Made by a program: the position numbers and the translations under genes. 64,000 nt of DNA from Echinometra lucunter (Eukaryota > Echinodermata > Echinoidea > Camarodonta > Echinometridae): positions 18,850,156-18,914,155 of the forward strand of contig CM057169.1 in the NCBI GenBank assembly GCA_029962745.1, in the 5' to 3' direction. Of the stretch, positions 19,863-30,961 are shown one piece after another. Position 1 is the first letter of the stretch, and each line of letters opens with the position of its first letter. The notes under the pieces were generated by a model that did no database searches, had not been told where the DNA came from, and saw nothing but the letters and a program-made list of their open reading frames with translations.

Positions 19863-21054
19863 ATTTTCTTTTTGATAGATGCTCTACCGGATTTTCATAA
19901 TCCTTTCTCTTTACGATAAGTGCCCTGGGAATTAAGGCAAGAAAATATGTTTCTGACCAGGCGCCACAGCGTTGAAATCAATGTGATTAGAATTTTTTTT
20001 TCAGTAACATTTTTTTAATTTTGCAAAAGTTTTTCAGGCAATCTGTGCATTTATTTCCTTTGGCCGCCCATACATTACACAAATGGGTCACTATACCCAT
20101 AGGCCTTTATCAGAAGTAAAAAAACAACAAACAAAAAAAAAACACACGAACAAACAAAAATCATGAGATCAGTAGAAATCAGAATCAATATTCATTATGG
20201 TTTCCATGTAGCCCTTTCCACTGGCTGCTATTCATTCAAGCATTTTGCTTAAGATAGCTGGCCCCTGCATTCTTGGTTTTTTTTTTTTTTCTACTTGTTC
20301 ATTTCTACAACATGTCTTTATTCTGTTGCCATTTGTTATTTAACTGTCACATTTGTAATTTGATCAATTATGTTGTATATCTATTACTATTGTTTGTAAA
20401 ATTGTTATTTGATTTGAAAATAAATGCAGAAACTCCTGCAAAAAATACACCATACTGAAAGTCCCAAGTAACCAAAGGACTGTAGCCCCCAACCCCCCGT
20501 TGGGTAGCGAAGTCGCATGTCATTGAAGATAACGCAGACTGTCGGCTGTTCTTGGGTTTTTACTTAAGACTGTTATTGTGCTGGAGCATCTTTCCTGCAA
20601 TGGGCGAGGTAAAAGCCAGGAAATTTGTCTGAAGGGTAACTGTCTTTGGATAAATGACCGGGGTATCAGCCCGGGGGGGGGGGGCACTCAGATATATTGG
20701 TGTACACATGCGCGTCCAAGAAAACGCGTAAAAAGGGGTCTTTTTTCATGCGGAACGCGTAAACCGCGTTCTGTGTTAAGGGGTCCTAAACGCTGACTTT
20801 CAACAAAAAGGGGTACTTTTAACTAATGTGGCCGAACGCGTTAAGGGGGTAAATTTTCCATACCGGCGACAATATGTGAACAAAACATTACATGGGACAT
20901 TTTCAGGGATTTTCAGCCCGATTTCATTTTCAGGAAGTGGTGCGCGCGCGCCAGGGCCACAGAAGAAAGACGTTGGCCAGGGCGGGGGGATATGCGGGCG
21001 TTCATGATTAAAAAAAAAATACAGGAGTTTCGTACCCGTTTCCTCGTCCTCGCT
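19863..21054. other. Intergenic repeats up to the first gap
   Basis: No gene seen. The segment holds short A/T runs and, from about 20670, repeat-like sequence with GGGGGGGGGCACTCAGATAT, AACGCGTAAA and AAGGGGT motifs of the type found in many dispersed copies; only one copy is visible here. Confidence 0.4.
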
Positions 21055-21554
21055 NNNNNNNNNNNNNNNNNNNNNNNNNNNNNNNNNNNNNNNNNNNNNN
21101 NNNNNNNNNNNNNNNNNNNNNNNNNNNNNNNNNNNNNNNNNNNNNNNNNNNNNNNNNNNNNNNNNNNNNNNNNNNNNNNNNNNNNNNNNNNNNNNNNNNN
21201 NNNNNNNNNNNNNNNNNNNNNNNNNNNNNNNNNNNNNNNNNNNNNNNNNNNNNNNNNNNNNNNNNNNNNNNNNNNNNNNNNNNNNNNNNNNNNNNNNNNN
21301 NNNNNNNNNNNNNNNNNNNNNNNNNNNNNNNNNNNNNNNNNNNNNNNNNNNNNNNNNNNNNNNNNNNNNNNNNNNNNNNNNNNNNNNNNNNNNNNNNNNN
21401 NNNNNNNNNNNNNNNNNNNNNNNNNNNNNNNNNNNNNNNNNNNNNNNNNNNNNNNNNNNNNNNNNNNNNNNNNNNNNNNNNNNNNNNNNNNNNNNNNNNN
21501 NNNNNNNNNNNNNNNNNNNNNNNNNNNNNNNNNNNNNNNNNNNNNNNNNNNNNN
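21055..21554. other. Assembly gap (500 N)
   Basis: Exactly 500 N, the same length as the second gap at 32555-33054, so this is a placeholder and not a measured distance. Frames crossing it are artefacts. Confidence 0.99.
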
Positions 21555-21777
21555 CTGAGTACTTAGTAAGCCTATTTGAAATTCTGAAATGCAATATAGA
21601 CTCTATAATATTTCAGGTGAAGAAATTGAACAAACTATTTGTAAAAAGAACAATCGTTAAGAACCTTTATTTAATCTGTAAAGTATTATCGGCCTACTAT
21701 AGAAATTCAGATCTACATTTGGAATCCAGGGCCCTGTCCAAAAAGAGTTGATATTTATCAAGTAAGTTGCCATTTAT

Positions 21778-21978
21778 AGGCGTACCGGGGCGTTTTGGGT
21801 TTTCAAACTGCTCCTTTTGCCAAAGGGTGTATTTTTAGATGCTCAAACACCCCTCTTTGCATGGTATAAAACACCCCCTTCAGCAGTGCTGACAACCTTT
21901 TTTACTTGTCAGAAAATTTTAAAGTTTGGAGTAAAAATACACTCCTTAAAAAAAAAAAACCTGGGTACCCGCCACTGT
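21778..21978. mobile_element. Probable MITE (GGCGTACC ends), copy 1
   Basis: Left end GGCGTACCGGGGCGTTTTGG and right end CCTGGGTACCCGCCACTG form imperfect inverted termini. AAACACCCC-type internal words are shared, in the opposite direction, with the element at 22203-22397. No coding capacity. Confidence 0.55.
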
Positions 21979-22202
21979 TTATATCAATTGCAACTGTGTA
22001 CTTTATAGGACACAGTGAATTTGAGACCGATTATAGGACTTGCGATTTATCTTGACCAATTGAGATTAATGACACTTTATAGGATGGGGCCCAGATCGAG
22101 ATCCGTCCAATGTTCAATCTTTAGTTTCATTCTTATACTGGTACATTTTGTGAGAGAAAAGGAGAAATAGAAGTGAACAGGGACAACTCTATATTAACAT
22201 GG

Positions 22203-22397
22203 GGGCAGTGGCGTATCCAGAAATAAAAGGTCATCAAGATTTTGAGGTGTCCTTTTGCTACAAAATTCTCTTACATAAAGGGGTGTTTTAACACTATAAA
22301 AAAAGGGGGGAGGTGCTTTAACACAAAATAACATCAAAGGGGAGGGGAGTGTTTGATCACCAAACACACCCCCCCCCCCCCTTCTCGGTACGCCTAT
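22203..22397. mobile_element. Probable MITE (GGCGTATCC ends), copy 2
   Basis: Begins GGGCAGTGGCGTATCCAGAA and ends CTTCTCGGTACGCCTAT, the inverted arrangement of the copy at 21778-21978. The interior has GGGGTGTTTTAACAC repeats and a run of 13 C. Confidence 0.55.
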
Positions 22398-22949
22398 ACA
22401 AGGGAACACTCACTTTAAACGCAGAGGGGTACAGTACTTATAAAAATTTTAGGATCACTTCTTAGGACTTTTAAATGACACATTTGTAATTACTATAATA
22501 TAGGTTTTCCCAGTCAGTTTCATACCTTTTTTCATTCCAATTCATGAACGTGCATTCAATTTCACACAACGCACGCTCGCGAAAATTTTCGGGCTTTCAA
22601 ATTAAAACAAAACTTAGATTTTCAAATCCGATCAATCAGTTTCATTTATGGGCGCTCTTATTTCCTTTCCGTGAAATCAAAATCACATACTGCGTTCAAT
22701 TTCCAAATGCGAATATTGTATTTCCTACTTGTTCATCCAAATTCACGCAGAATTCATGATGAACATGTTTGGGGCTTTCATTTTCATTTTCATTTTCAGG
22801 TGATCAATTTCACACTTTGTGCACTCAATTTAGTGGAGAAGATAAGATAGATATCTGAAGAAAGGGGTTCAGTGAGAGAAGGGGAAGAGCGTTGCTTGTT
22901 TTGATAAAAAGAGCACAATTTTAATATAAACAATTACCCACACCCCCCA

Positions 22950-22974
22950 GCACACACACACACACACACACACA
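22950..22974. repeat. (CA)n microsatellite
   Basis: About twelve CA units. Confidence 0.9.
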
Positions 22975-23392
22975 TGAAAAAGTCCTATTTCATAGGCTTC
23001 TACATGATGTAGCATGTTTACACTTTTCAAAGTTTCTCTATTGCTCTGAATTTCCATTCCTTACAATGATATAACTTACCTTAAAATGTTATGTTCATGC
23101 GTCCTTCAGTGCTTTTTCATTTTAAATATATATATAATTCAATTCAATTCAATTCAACTTTTATTGATTTGTAATCCAGACACATTGGATTATTCTCAAT
23201 TTTTTCACAAACATCAACAAAAAATTTTACAAAATAAAATATAACATAAAAAGAACAAAGTATAACATAAATAGCAATGTGTATACCAGAATTTCCACAA
23301 AAACATAACAGATTATAACAAAATGTAACAGAATATGATAGATATATACTAGAATATGACACAATATATTCGATTAAAACAGCTTTTAAGTA

Positions 23393-23483
23393 TAAAAAAA
23401 AACAAATCAAAACAAAACAAAACAAAACAAAAAACAAAAAACAAAAAACAAAAACAAATAAAAAAAAAAAAAAAAAAAAAAAA
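23393..23483. repeat. AAAAC/poly-A low-complexity run
   Basis: AACAAAACAAAACAAAAAAC units followed by about 24 A on the plus strand, in the LINE 3' UTR; a C run (CCCCCCCCCCCCCC) follows near 23546. Confidence 0.9.
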
Positions 23484-23578
23484 CATCCAAATCTCGCATA
23501 AGTCCCTGGCCCAATTTAAATTACCTATAGCGGGTTTGCCCCCCTCCCCCCCCCCCCCCGGGAGCAAGCTGTTCAAAT

Positions 23579-26500
23579 TTATGATTTATTATTTTCTATT
23601 AGTTCCAATCGTTTATCGTACATACGGCTTATTGCAGGTATCATTATTGAGTTTATATCGCTTTCAGCGTTCGTCATCAAAAATTTGAATTTCTCGTCAT
23701 TGTTTAGATATTGAAAATCAGGTACTATATTATTAAGGTTAGAGAATGATTTTAATCTGATATCACTTAAGTGGGTACATGTGATCAGGAAATGTATTTC
23801 GTCTTCAATGCCAGTTTTACAAAGGGGGCATATTCTGTCAATGAGGGCCATTTTTTTGTATCGACCATCTTCAATCATGAGGTTACTATTGCTTATTCTG
23901 ATTTTGATATAATTAGCTATCTGTGATTTGTCAATATCAAGTAACAAATAATTTTCCATTTTGTAATCTGATTTAAAGGTTTTATATGTTTTTAATTTGG
24001 TAGAGTATTCAGTATTATTTTCATTTGTTAGATTGGCTTTCCAAGCTTTAATATACCTATCTTCTAGTTTGTTTAGTATAGCTTTCTTTAACCTGTTAAT
24101 AGAGAATGTATTATGGTTTTGCCAGACATGGGAGAAACCTAGTATTTTCAAAAATGATTCCATATGTTTGCAGTAATTTATATTAATGTTTTTGCCCTCA
24201 ATATAAGCTTGATTTACTAATGTGCTTTCAGTGGAGTTTATAGTGTGGTACCAGAAGCCGATGGTATGTTTTAAAGATGTTAGCGCGAGGGGGAAACGTC
24301 CAGTTTCTGCTAAGATGGCACTGTTCATCGCAGATCTGTTAGTACCAATGATAACTTTTAGAAATTTTAATTGTAGAGATTCGGGAAGGAATGTTTTGTA
24401 GCAATTTTCTAATTCTTTTGTCTCTCTTATTAAATATTCAAGCCCCCATATTTCAGAATTGTAGAGAAGAATTGGCTTTACACAGGTATCAAAAAGTTTT
24501 AAGTATGGTATTAGGGATATTCTGTCTTTGGGAAATATATTCCGTATGCTGAATACCGCTTTCTTGGCTTTGTCAACTAAGTGTTTGATAGCGTGCGTAA
24601 ATGTGCCCGATGGTTTAAAGATTATTCCTAGATATTTGTACTCGTTAGTTATTTCTATCTCCGTGTTATCAAATAAAAATGAGTTTTTGTTCATTCTTCT
24701 CCCTGCTTTATTGAAAATCATTACTTTAGTCTTTCCCGTATTGATTTCTAGGTTCCACTTTACACAATATTCCTTTAAGTTGTTTAATGCGGTTTGAAGT
24801 CCGCATTCCTTTTCGGATATTATGACAAGATCATCTGCATATAGAAGACATGAAATTTTTCCTCCGGAATTGAGTGTTACAGGGTGACAGTCACTACCAA
24901 AATAATCTATAATATCATTTATATATAAAGAAAAGAGTGTTGGGCTCAATACACATCCTTGTTTTACGCCTACCGAAGTAGGAAAAGATTGGGTTATTTT
25001 GTCTTGCAATTTAATGGAGAATCGTACATCATTATACATATTTTCAATGATATCGTAGAATGGTCCAGATATATTACAGTTTTTTAATTTAAAAAGTAGG
25101 GCTTTTCTATTTACAAGATCAAAAGCTTTGCGAAAATCTACAAAGCATACGTACAAATATTTCTTCTTTTTAAACATTTTATCTACTAGCGTTTTCAGGG
25201 TGAATATATGATCACTAGTTCTACTGCCCTTTCTAAAACCTATTTGATTGGGAGTTATTATATTGTTTTCTTCAATGTACACTTGGAGCCTATTGTAAAG
25301 TATTCTGGAAAATAATTTTGCAAGGCAGCTTGTTAAGGCTATACCTCTATAATTGGAGGGGTCATTGCTGTCTCCTCCTTTGAATATTGGTTTTATTAGA
25401 TTATCCCTCCAAATGTCTGGGTATATCCCTGTTTTTAAAATAGCATTAAACATATCTACATAAGTATTGACATGCATGTTACCAGATGATATAATCATTT
25501 CATTCAATAAATTGTCAATACCACCTGATTTTCTTCTTTTAAGAGTTTTAATAGCTTCTAAGACTTCTTTGGCAGTGATAATAGAATTAAGTTTTTCTGT
25601 ATCAAAGGTTGTGTGTTTTGCGTCTTTTTCTGTATCAAAATTAAGATTGTATTCTTTGTTCATTAGCAGTTTAAAGTGTTCGTACCATTCTTTTGCCGAT
25701 ATATTTACGGACGTATTATCTATATTTTTTTCTTTTATTCTGTCGACTAGACTCCAAAAAGGTTTAGAGTCTCTGTTATCTAGAGAGAGCAACTTATCAA
25801 ATATATGTTTTTTATGAGCTCTGTGATTTTTGCGCGTTATTTTGCGCAGCATCTTTTGTTCACATAAAACCTTCAGCCTTAGTGCATTATTCCATGGTGT
25901 TTTTCTTAGATCTCTACATAGCTTCCTTATAAGACGTAGTTTGGTTCTGCAAATAGAATCAAACCATGGTTTATCTTTTTTCTTGACTTTAACTCTCGAT
26001 TTATGGTTGATGGGAACGCCTGCAGCGACCCTTAAAGTTTGCGTGAATGTTTCAATTATTTCGTTTATTTTGCTATTCATATCCATATTCTTATCATCAT
26101 GATCATTAGCTAATATATCAATCATATCAGATCTGATATATTCAAAATTTTCTTTGGATATTTTTTTAATAAATTGATTTTCGATCATCCGTGACCATTT
26201 GCATGGCTGTAAACTACGTAGTTCCATGTCATTATGGGAGAACATTAGTGACTGAAGAGTTACAGTTATTAGGCAATGATCGGACAAAAGAGGGCAGAAT
26301 TCTTCAACTTCAAAGGCAAGGACTTTGCTAAGTAGTGAAGCACTGCATATACAGTAATCGACTATTGAAACACCTCTTGTATTGTACAGGGTTGCTCTTC
26401 CCTTTGTGTCCCCTAAGGTTCTTCCATTTAATATGCGGAGTTGAGCCGATATGCATAAATCTAAAATTTGTTTTCCGTAATTATTCGTGTCTTGATGTAT

Positions 26501-27121
26501 TGACAAATTTCTACGTTGTGGTGTCGTGTCTGCAGTGTATGCATTGGGTAAAGAGTGTACTGATGGATCATTTGAATCAAATCTGATGTAATCATATTCT
26601 TCTTGACTGATATGGGCATTAAGATCTCCCATAACGATTACTTCGCCTTTTCCACTCCATATTTCAATATTTCTTTCGAGGTTTTCAAATATCTCTTTAT
26701 CTATTCCTGTTCTTAGTGTGTATGTTGAATTGGCCGGTGGTATATATATCAGGCATAAATAAATATCATTTTTAAAGCCGAAAAATTTATGACAAAGTTT
26801 CAGCCACATGTATTCGCTACAAGATTTATCAATAACAGTGATTCCTTTCACAAGAGACTGTCTTACAAGGACTCCCAATCCTCCTCTCAGTCTGCTTGGT
26901 TCATTTGACCGACAGTTGGCATAATACTTATATCCGTTTAGGGAGATGCTTTCGCTGTATGATAAATGCGTTTCGCTTAGAAAAACAATGTCAGTGACAA
27001 TCTTTTCGCAAAACAAGGGGTCATCTAGTTTACATTGTCTAGTTCCATTCAGCCGTTTAACAAGACCATTTACATTCCATGAGCTTATAGATAGTTGCTT
27101 AGACATTTTAGTCATTGTCAT
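23579..27121 (-). CDS. LINE ORF2: endonuclease / reverse transcriptase (1180 aa, intact)
   Basis: An uninterrupted frame. The N-terminal exonuclease-endonuclease-phosphatase domain covers about residues 10-290, with SSWNVNGL, FLSETHL, the catalytic GDLNAH near 169 and LLSDHCLITV near 280. Reverse transcriptase follows at about 540-830: NYRGIALTSCLAKLFSRIL, IGFRKGSRTSDHIFTL, FVDFRKAFDLV near 660, GVKQGCVLSPTLFSLYINDI, active-site YADD near 761 and LEINTGKTKVMIF. Near the C-terminus is a CPLC...HFLITC zinc-binding motif, as in many CR1/Jockey-like elements. Such proteins nick the target DNA and copy their own RNA at the nick. The start at 27121 (MTMTKM, with MSKQ a few codons later) precedes the endonuclease directly. 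Absence of stops over 3.5 kb indicates recent activity or a recent copy, in contrast to ORF1. Confidence 0.93.
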   Translation of the reverse strand: MTMTKMSKQLSISSWNVNGLVKRLNGTRQCKLDDPLFCEKIVTDIVFLSETHLSYSESISLNGYKYYANCRSNEPSRLRGGLGVLVRQSLVKGITVIDKSCSEYMWLKLCHKFFGFKNDIYLCLIYIPPANSTYTLRTGIDKEIFENLERNIEIWSGKGEVIVMGDLNAHISQEEYDYIRFDSNDPSVHSLPNAYTADTTPQRRNLSIHQDTNNYGKQILDLCISAQLRILNGRTLGDTKGRATLYNTRGVSIVDYCICSASLLSKVLAFEVEEFCPLLSDHCLITVTLQSLMFSHNDMELRSLQPCKWSRMIENQFIKKISKENFEYIRSDMIDILANDHDDKNMDMNSKINEIIETFTQTLRVAAGVPINHKSRVKVKKKDKPWFDSICRTKLRLIRKLCRDLRKTPWNNALRLKVLCEQKMLRKITRKNHRAHKKHIFDKLLSLDNRDSKPFWSLVDRIKEKNIDNTSVNISAKEWYEHFKLLMNKEYNLNFDTEKDAKHTTFDTEKLNSIITAKEVLEAIKTLKRRKSGGIDNLLNEMIISSGNMHVNTYVDMFNAILKTGIYPDIWRDNLIKPIFKGGDSNDPSNYRGIALTSCLAKLFSRILYNRLQVYIEENNIITPNQIGFRKGSRTSDHIFTLKTLVDKMFKKKKYLYVCFVDFRKAFDLVNRKALLFKLKNCNISGPFYDIIENMYNDVRFSIKLQDKITQSFPTSVGVKQGCVLSPTLFSLYINDIIDYFGSDCHPVTLNSGGKISCLLYADDLVIISEKECGLQTALNNLKEYCVKWNLEINTGKTKVMIFNKAGRRMNKNSFLFDNTEIEITNEYKYLGIIFKPSGTFTHAIKHLVDKAKKAVFSIRNIFPKDRISLIPYLKLFDTCVKPILLYNSEIWGLEYLIRETKELENCYKTFLPESLQLKFLKVIIGTNRSAMNSAILAETGRFPLALTSLKHTIGFWYHTINSTESTLVNQAYIEGKNININYCKHMESFLKILGFSHVWQNHNTFSINRLKKAILNKLEDRYIKAWKANLTNENNTEYSTKLKTYKTFKSDYKMENYLLLDIDKSQIANYIKIRISNSNLMIEDGRYKKMALIDRICPLCKTGIEDEIHFLITCTHLSDIRLKSFSNLNNIVPDFQYLNNDEKFKFLMTNAESDINSIMIPAISRMYDKRLELIENNKS

Positions 27122-27565
27122 GATTGTGGGACGGAAAGGGTACCAGGGATTCCATCGCTGATTTCGTTAACATGTTATGAAATCATCTAAATATACGTTT
27201 TGTGTAGGGTGGGAACTCAATACCACCTTTAAAAAAGAAAGAAAAAGGAAAGAAATAAGAAGAAGTAGAAGAAGAAGAAAAAAAAAAAGTCCAAACCAGG
27301 GATATGGATGGTTATCAGGAAAAATATTAAAACAGCATATAGGGTATAATATTATGATAGAACCAGAAAATTTTCTGTTTGTCTCCCTTGGGAGTGACAG
27401 CTTCTGGAGAGGGTGTTTTCAAAAGATACAATTATGCTAAATTCAAGAGAACGTTTATTGCATTATAATTTGTGTTTGTTTAATTAATTCATTTTGGGGG
27501 TAGGAGAAATGGTTCATTTCGGTGTCCGTCGTTTCGCATTGGCAATAATTAACACCAATATAAAT

Positions 27566-28720
27566 AAGTGTCACAGGATATTATGACACATACCGCTATG
27601 AACGGGCATTTATAAAGGTATTACTGGTATTTGTAATTTGAGCATAAATATCTGACCATTGTTGTTAGATGTCGGAGGAAATATGACACATATTTCAAGA
27701 TTCATACAAAAAGAATCAAGAGAACATATATCTCTATAACAAGGATATTCAGGAAAACTTTGCTCAAATTGGTAATTTGAAAATGAATTTCTTACAATTA
27801 TGATTAGATATAGGGGAAGATGAGAGTCATGTCTCAAGATTCATACAAGAATATTCGACAATTAGTCACTAAGTGTAATTAGGGCATCAACTACTTACAA
27901 TTACATTTAGGTGTCAGAGAAAATACAACACATAACTCTATGTCCATGGTAGATAATGCAAGAGATTTTTGTTAATATATTTGTAATTCAAAAATCAATA
28001 TCTCCGACTGGAATTTGTTGAGGGATAAAAAAAAAAAAAAAAATTGCAATTAGGTGTCAGAGAAAATAATGTCAAAGAAAATATGACACATATCTCTAAA
28101 TTCATGGAAGAGAATTCAAGAGAATTTAAGATAATACTAAACATGTTATTTGAAGCTCAATTTCTCCAAATGTGATTAGGTGTCGCAGGAAATAGGACAC
28201 AAATTCCAAGATTCTTAAATAAATACATATTCATATATATACAGAATTATATACACATATTATCAAGTGTCGGAAAAAAAAGACACCTCTCAGGATTAAA
28301 AAATTGATATTTCGAAAATAGGAAGGAAAAAAGAAAGACAAAAAAATAGAATCACGCACTGTCAACAGAGCTTAATATCTGTTAAGTGAGCATGAAATTC
28401 TTACACTTATAGGTATCGGAGAAAACATGACACATAATCTCTACATTAGGAAAATTTTAGTAATATCCATTGAAGCTCAATTTCTCCAATCTTAATTAGG
28501 TATAGGAGAAAGTAAATCAGAAAATTCACACATCCCAATACTCATTAAATAGAATATTCAAAAGAGCGTCGTCAATGTTGATAGCTTGAACATAATTTAT
28601 TACAGTTGTAATTATAGGTGTCAAAGCAAAATACACATCCCTAGACTCATTAATTCAAAAGAGCTGCTTCAATGTTAATAGTTTGAACATAATTTCTTAC
28701 ATGCAGTCCTGCACCTAAGA
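27566..28720. repeat. Degenerate tandem repeat in the LINE inter-ORF spacer
   Basis: About ten copies of a unit with core AGGTGTCGGAGAAAATATGA followed by CACATATCTCTAGATTCATA-like and AAGAGAATTCAAGAGAA-like segments, and often GAAGCTCAATTTCTCC. The core occurs near 27566, 27667, 27806, 27909, 28052, 28178, 28266, 28411, 28498 and 28616; spacing is 87-145 bases. There is no coding frame. The repeat fills most of the interval between ORF1 and ORF2. Confidence 0.8.
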
Positions 28721-28781
28721 GAGTAACTGGAGAGTATTGCTAATAGCTTTGAAAACTAGCGGACTAGTATTCACACCCTAT

Positions 28782-30961
28782 TTACACATCAAATGCCCGC
28801 ATGATAGCGTTAGCAATTTCAGACGCAATGGCTCTGTGATTTCTCCTTTCGTTTATTTTAGGTGGTTGATCTTCTCTTGGCTTACTTCTAGGGCCAAAGG
28901 TTGTGCGAATTATGTTACCAGAAAGCAGTCTAGTACCTTCATCACTTAGATGCACATCATCTACAAAGAAGCGCTCTAGAGGGCTTCCGTATTGATTGAA
29001 ATTGTTGTTATTACATATAAGGATCTGGCAAGCCTCAGGGATTTTGGATGTAACTATCCTTTTGAATTGCGAGATCCTGTCATTCCATGGTTTGGTTAAG
29101 GATGGGGTGGGAAGGGAAAGGACAATCTTCTTAAACGGTCTAGAGACACACTTATGCAGAAGACTATATATTCTTCTGCAACTAATTCAGGATTTTGGGT
29201 CTTCAGGTTATTGACTGCTGTATGAATTATGACCGTGTCATGATGCTGAATGTCATCTATAGCTCTGTTTGCTTCTTCAAGAGTGGGAGCATATACCCTC
29301 TCACCCAAACCCCCTGCTCTGGCAGTGAGTTTACCCATATGCAGGTTTTACAGGTAGAATCATGTATAAGTGTGATTCTATCTCCTAGAGCTCCTCTAGT
29401 ACGATCGTAATTGGACCTCATGTCAGCCTGTGTGATCACTACCCCCCTTTCATATTCTGTCTTGTTTTGGTGGGACTTTGTTCCTGTGGTACTGAAGAGC
29501 TTCTTTTATTTCCCCTAGTTACATCACTATAGGATGCCTCTGGTACTCTTTTATTGTTATGTGTTATCCATCTTCCGCCATCCATTTCGTTTTTGGTATT
29601 CATAAGTCTGTCTTGTAGATTTTCTATAAGTTTATCCTTATCTAACAGCCTAGCTTCACACGAGCTTTTCAAATCTTCTCTATTTGCTCATGTTCTTGGA
29701 CATGAGCAATCAATCTACCGATTTCTATTTCTGCATTTACTTTCTCCGCTCTAAGCTTCCCTATTATACTGTTCAGTTTATCACATTCTCTTTTCTGTTC
29801 CTCTTTCAGTCTTCTGATCTCGCTCAGATTGTTCTGTTCCATCTGCTTCACTTGTTTTTGAAGTATGTCATACTCTTTTTTTTTTCTTTAACAAGTTTCT
29901 CTAATGCTGCATTGTCATAGTCCGTCGTTTTTCCACAGCATTTGTCTTTATGAAGTTTTTCTATTAAGTTGCCGTGCATTTCATTGGCTCTGTCGTTTTG
30001 AACTATGACTTGAGATATTGTTTTTGTTAGGTTCACGACAGCCAGTTCCATCGTGTCAAGGCGGGTGCTGAGTGCGGAGAAGAGATTCGTCGATGCAGAG
30101 GGATCATTGTCGCCGATGACTGGGTTGGTATCAAGATCGTTGCTGTAATTCAAGGTGGTTGCACTGCTAGTCACCCTTCCGGGAAGTACTTGGATACTTG
30201 GATGGGAGATGCTATTGGATCCATCCCCTCTACCATATGGATCGTCGGCGCTCACAGTTTCGGTTCTATTCATAGATTCAGTTTGTGGGTCGTCATCCGG
30301 TCTGAGATTGGCAGCTTCATCAGCCTCCGTGTTTTGCCCATGCGTATCATCCGTATTGAATTTAGCGGAATGACCAGCTTGCGCATGCGTATCTTCCAGA
30401 CTGAGATCGGTTGATTGTTCGGCCTTCTCAGAGTCCGAGGGATGCCCGAGTGTGGCATCAGGACCGAGACTGATTGACTGCTCAACCATCACCGTGCGTT
30501 GCTCATGCGTGTCTCCATTGCTGACCATGACGTCATTAGTTGACCAGGAGTTAATTAGCTCCTTACAGAGGGTAAATTCTTCCTCGCACCAGCTTTGATA
30601 CGACTTCCCCTGTATAAGGATTTTACCAGTTGTTAAGTAGACAATGACACGATACAATGCCTCCCCATCGTCATTATTTTCGTAGGCAACAAACTCTGCC
30701 TTGCTTGAGTCACTCTTGTTCCACTCTGCTTTTAGATCTTTTCTCGATAAAAGCCTTTGACCAATAGCTGAGATCCAGCAGTGGATTCTATTAGCCGACG
30801 TAGCAAAGCACGTGCTGTTCGCATTTTTCTTGTATAGGTTTAGATCTATGTTTTTCAAATGGAATAGGCTTTCCTGATGGGCTCTTTTGTTTAGCTTTGT
30901 ATTCACCATCAACCACGTATCTCTGCTTGAGTTCTTTGACTTCGAGCTCGGAGGACGCCAT
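28782..30961 (-). pseudogene. LINE ORF1: coiled coil plus SGNH/GDSL-type esterase domain, multiply frameshifted
   Basis: Fragments in shifting frames, N to C: MASSELEVKELKQRY at 30961; a domain with VIVYLTTGKILIQGKSY and WCEEEFTLCKEL; an acidic, threonine-rich linker; a coiled coil (VKQMEQNNLSEIRRLKEEQK); then an esterase-like domain with ITLIHDSTCK, VIIHTAVNNLK and, near the end, FVDDVHLSDEGTRLL, corresponding to the Ser, Asn and Asp/His blocks of SGNH hydrolases. Shifts occur near 30880, 29875 (A run), 29685, 29445 (G run), 29325 and about 29180. In related LINEs ORF1 binds element RNA, and the esterase role is unsettled. The spread of frameshifts makes this copy non-coding as assembled. 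Confidence 0.75.

Noticed and set aside
20800..21594. Long frames spanning the N gap at 21055-21554
   Set aside because: Most of the translation is N; open only because gaps contain no stops.
23393..23483. Poly(A) tail of a plus-strand retroposon
   Set aside because: It lies in the minus-strand LINE 3' UTR, with mixed AAAAC units, and no retroposon body precedes it on the plus strand.
27566..28720. CRISPR-like array in the repeat region
   Set aside because: Units are degenerate, spacing varies from 87 to 145 bases, and the context is a eukaryotic LINE.
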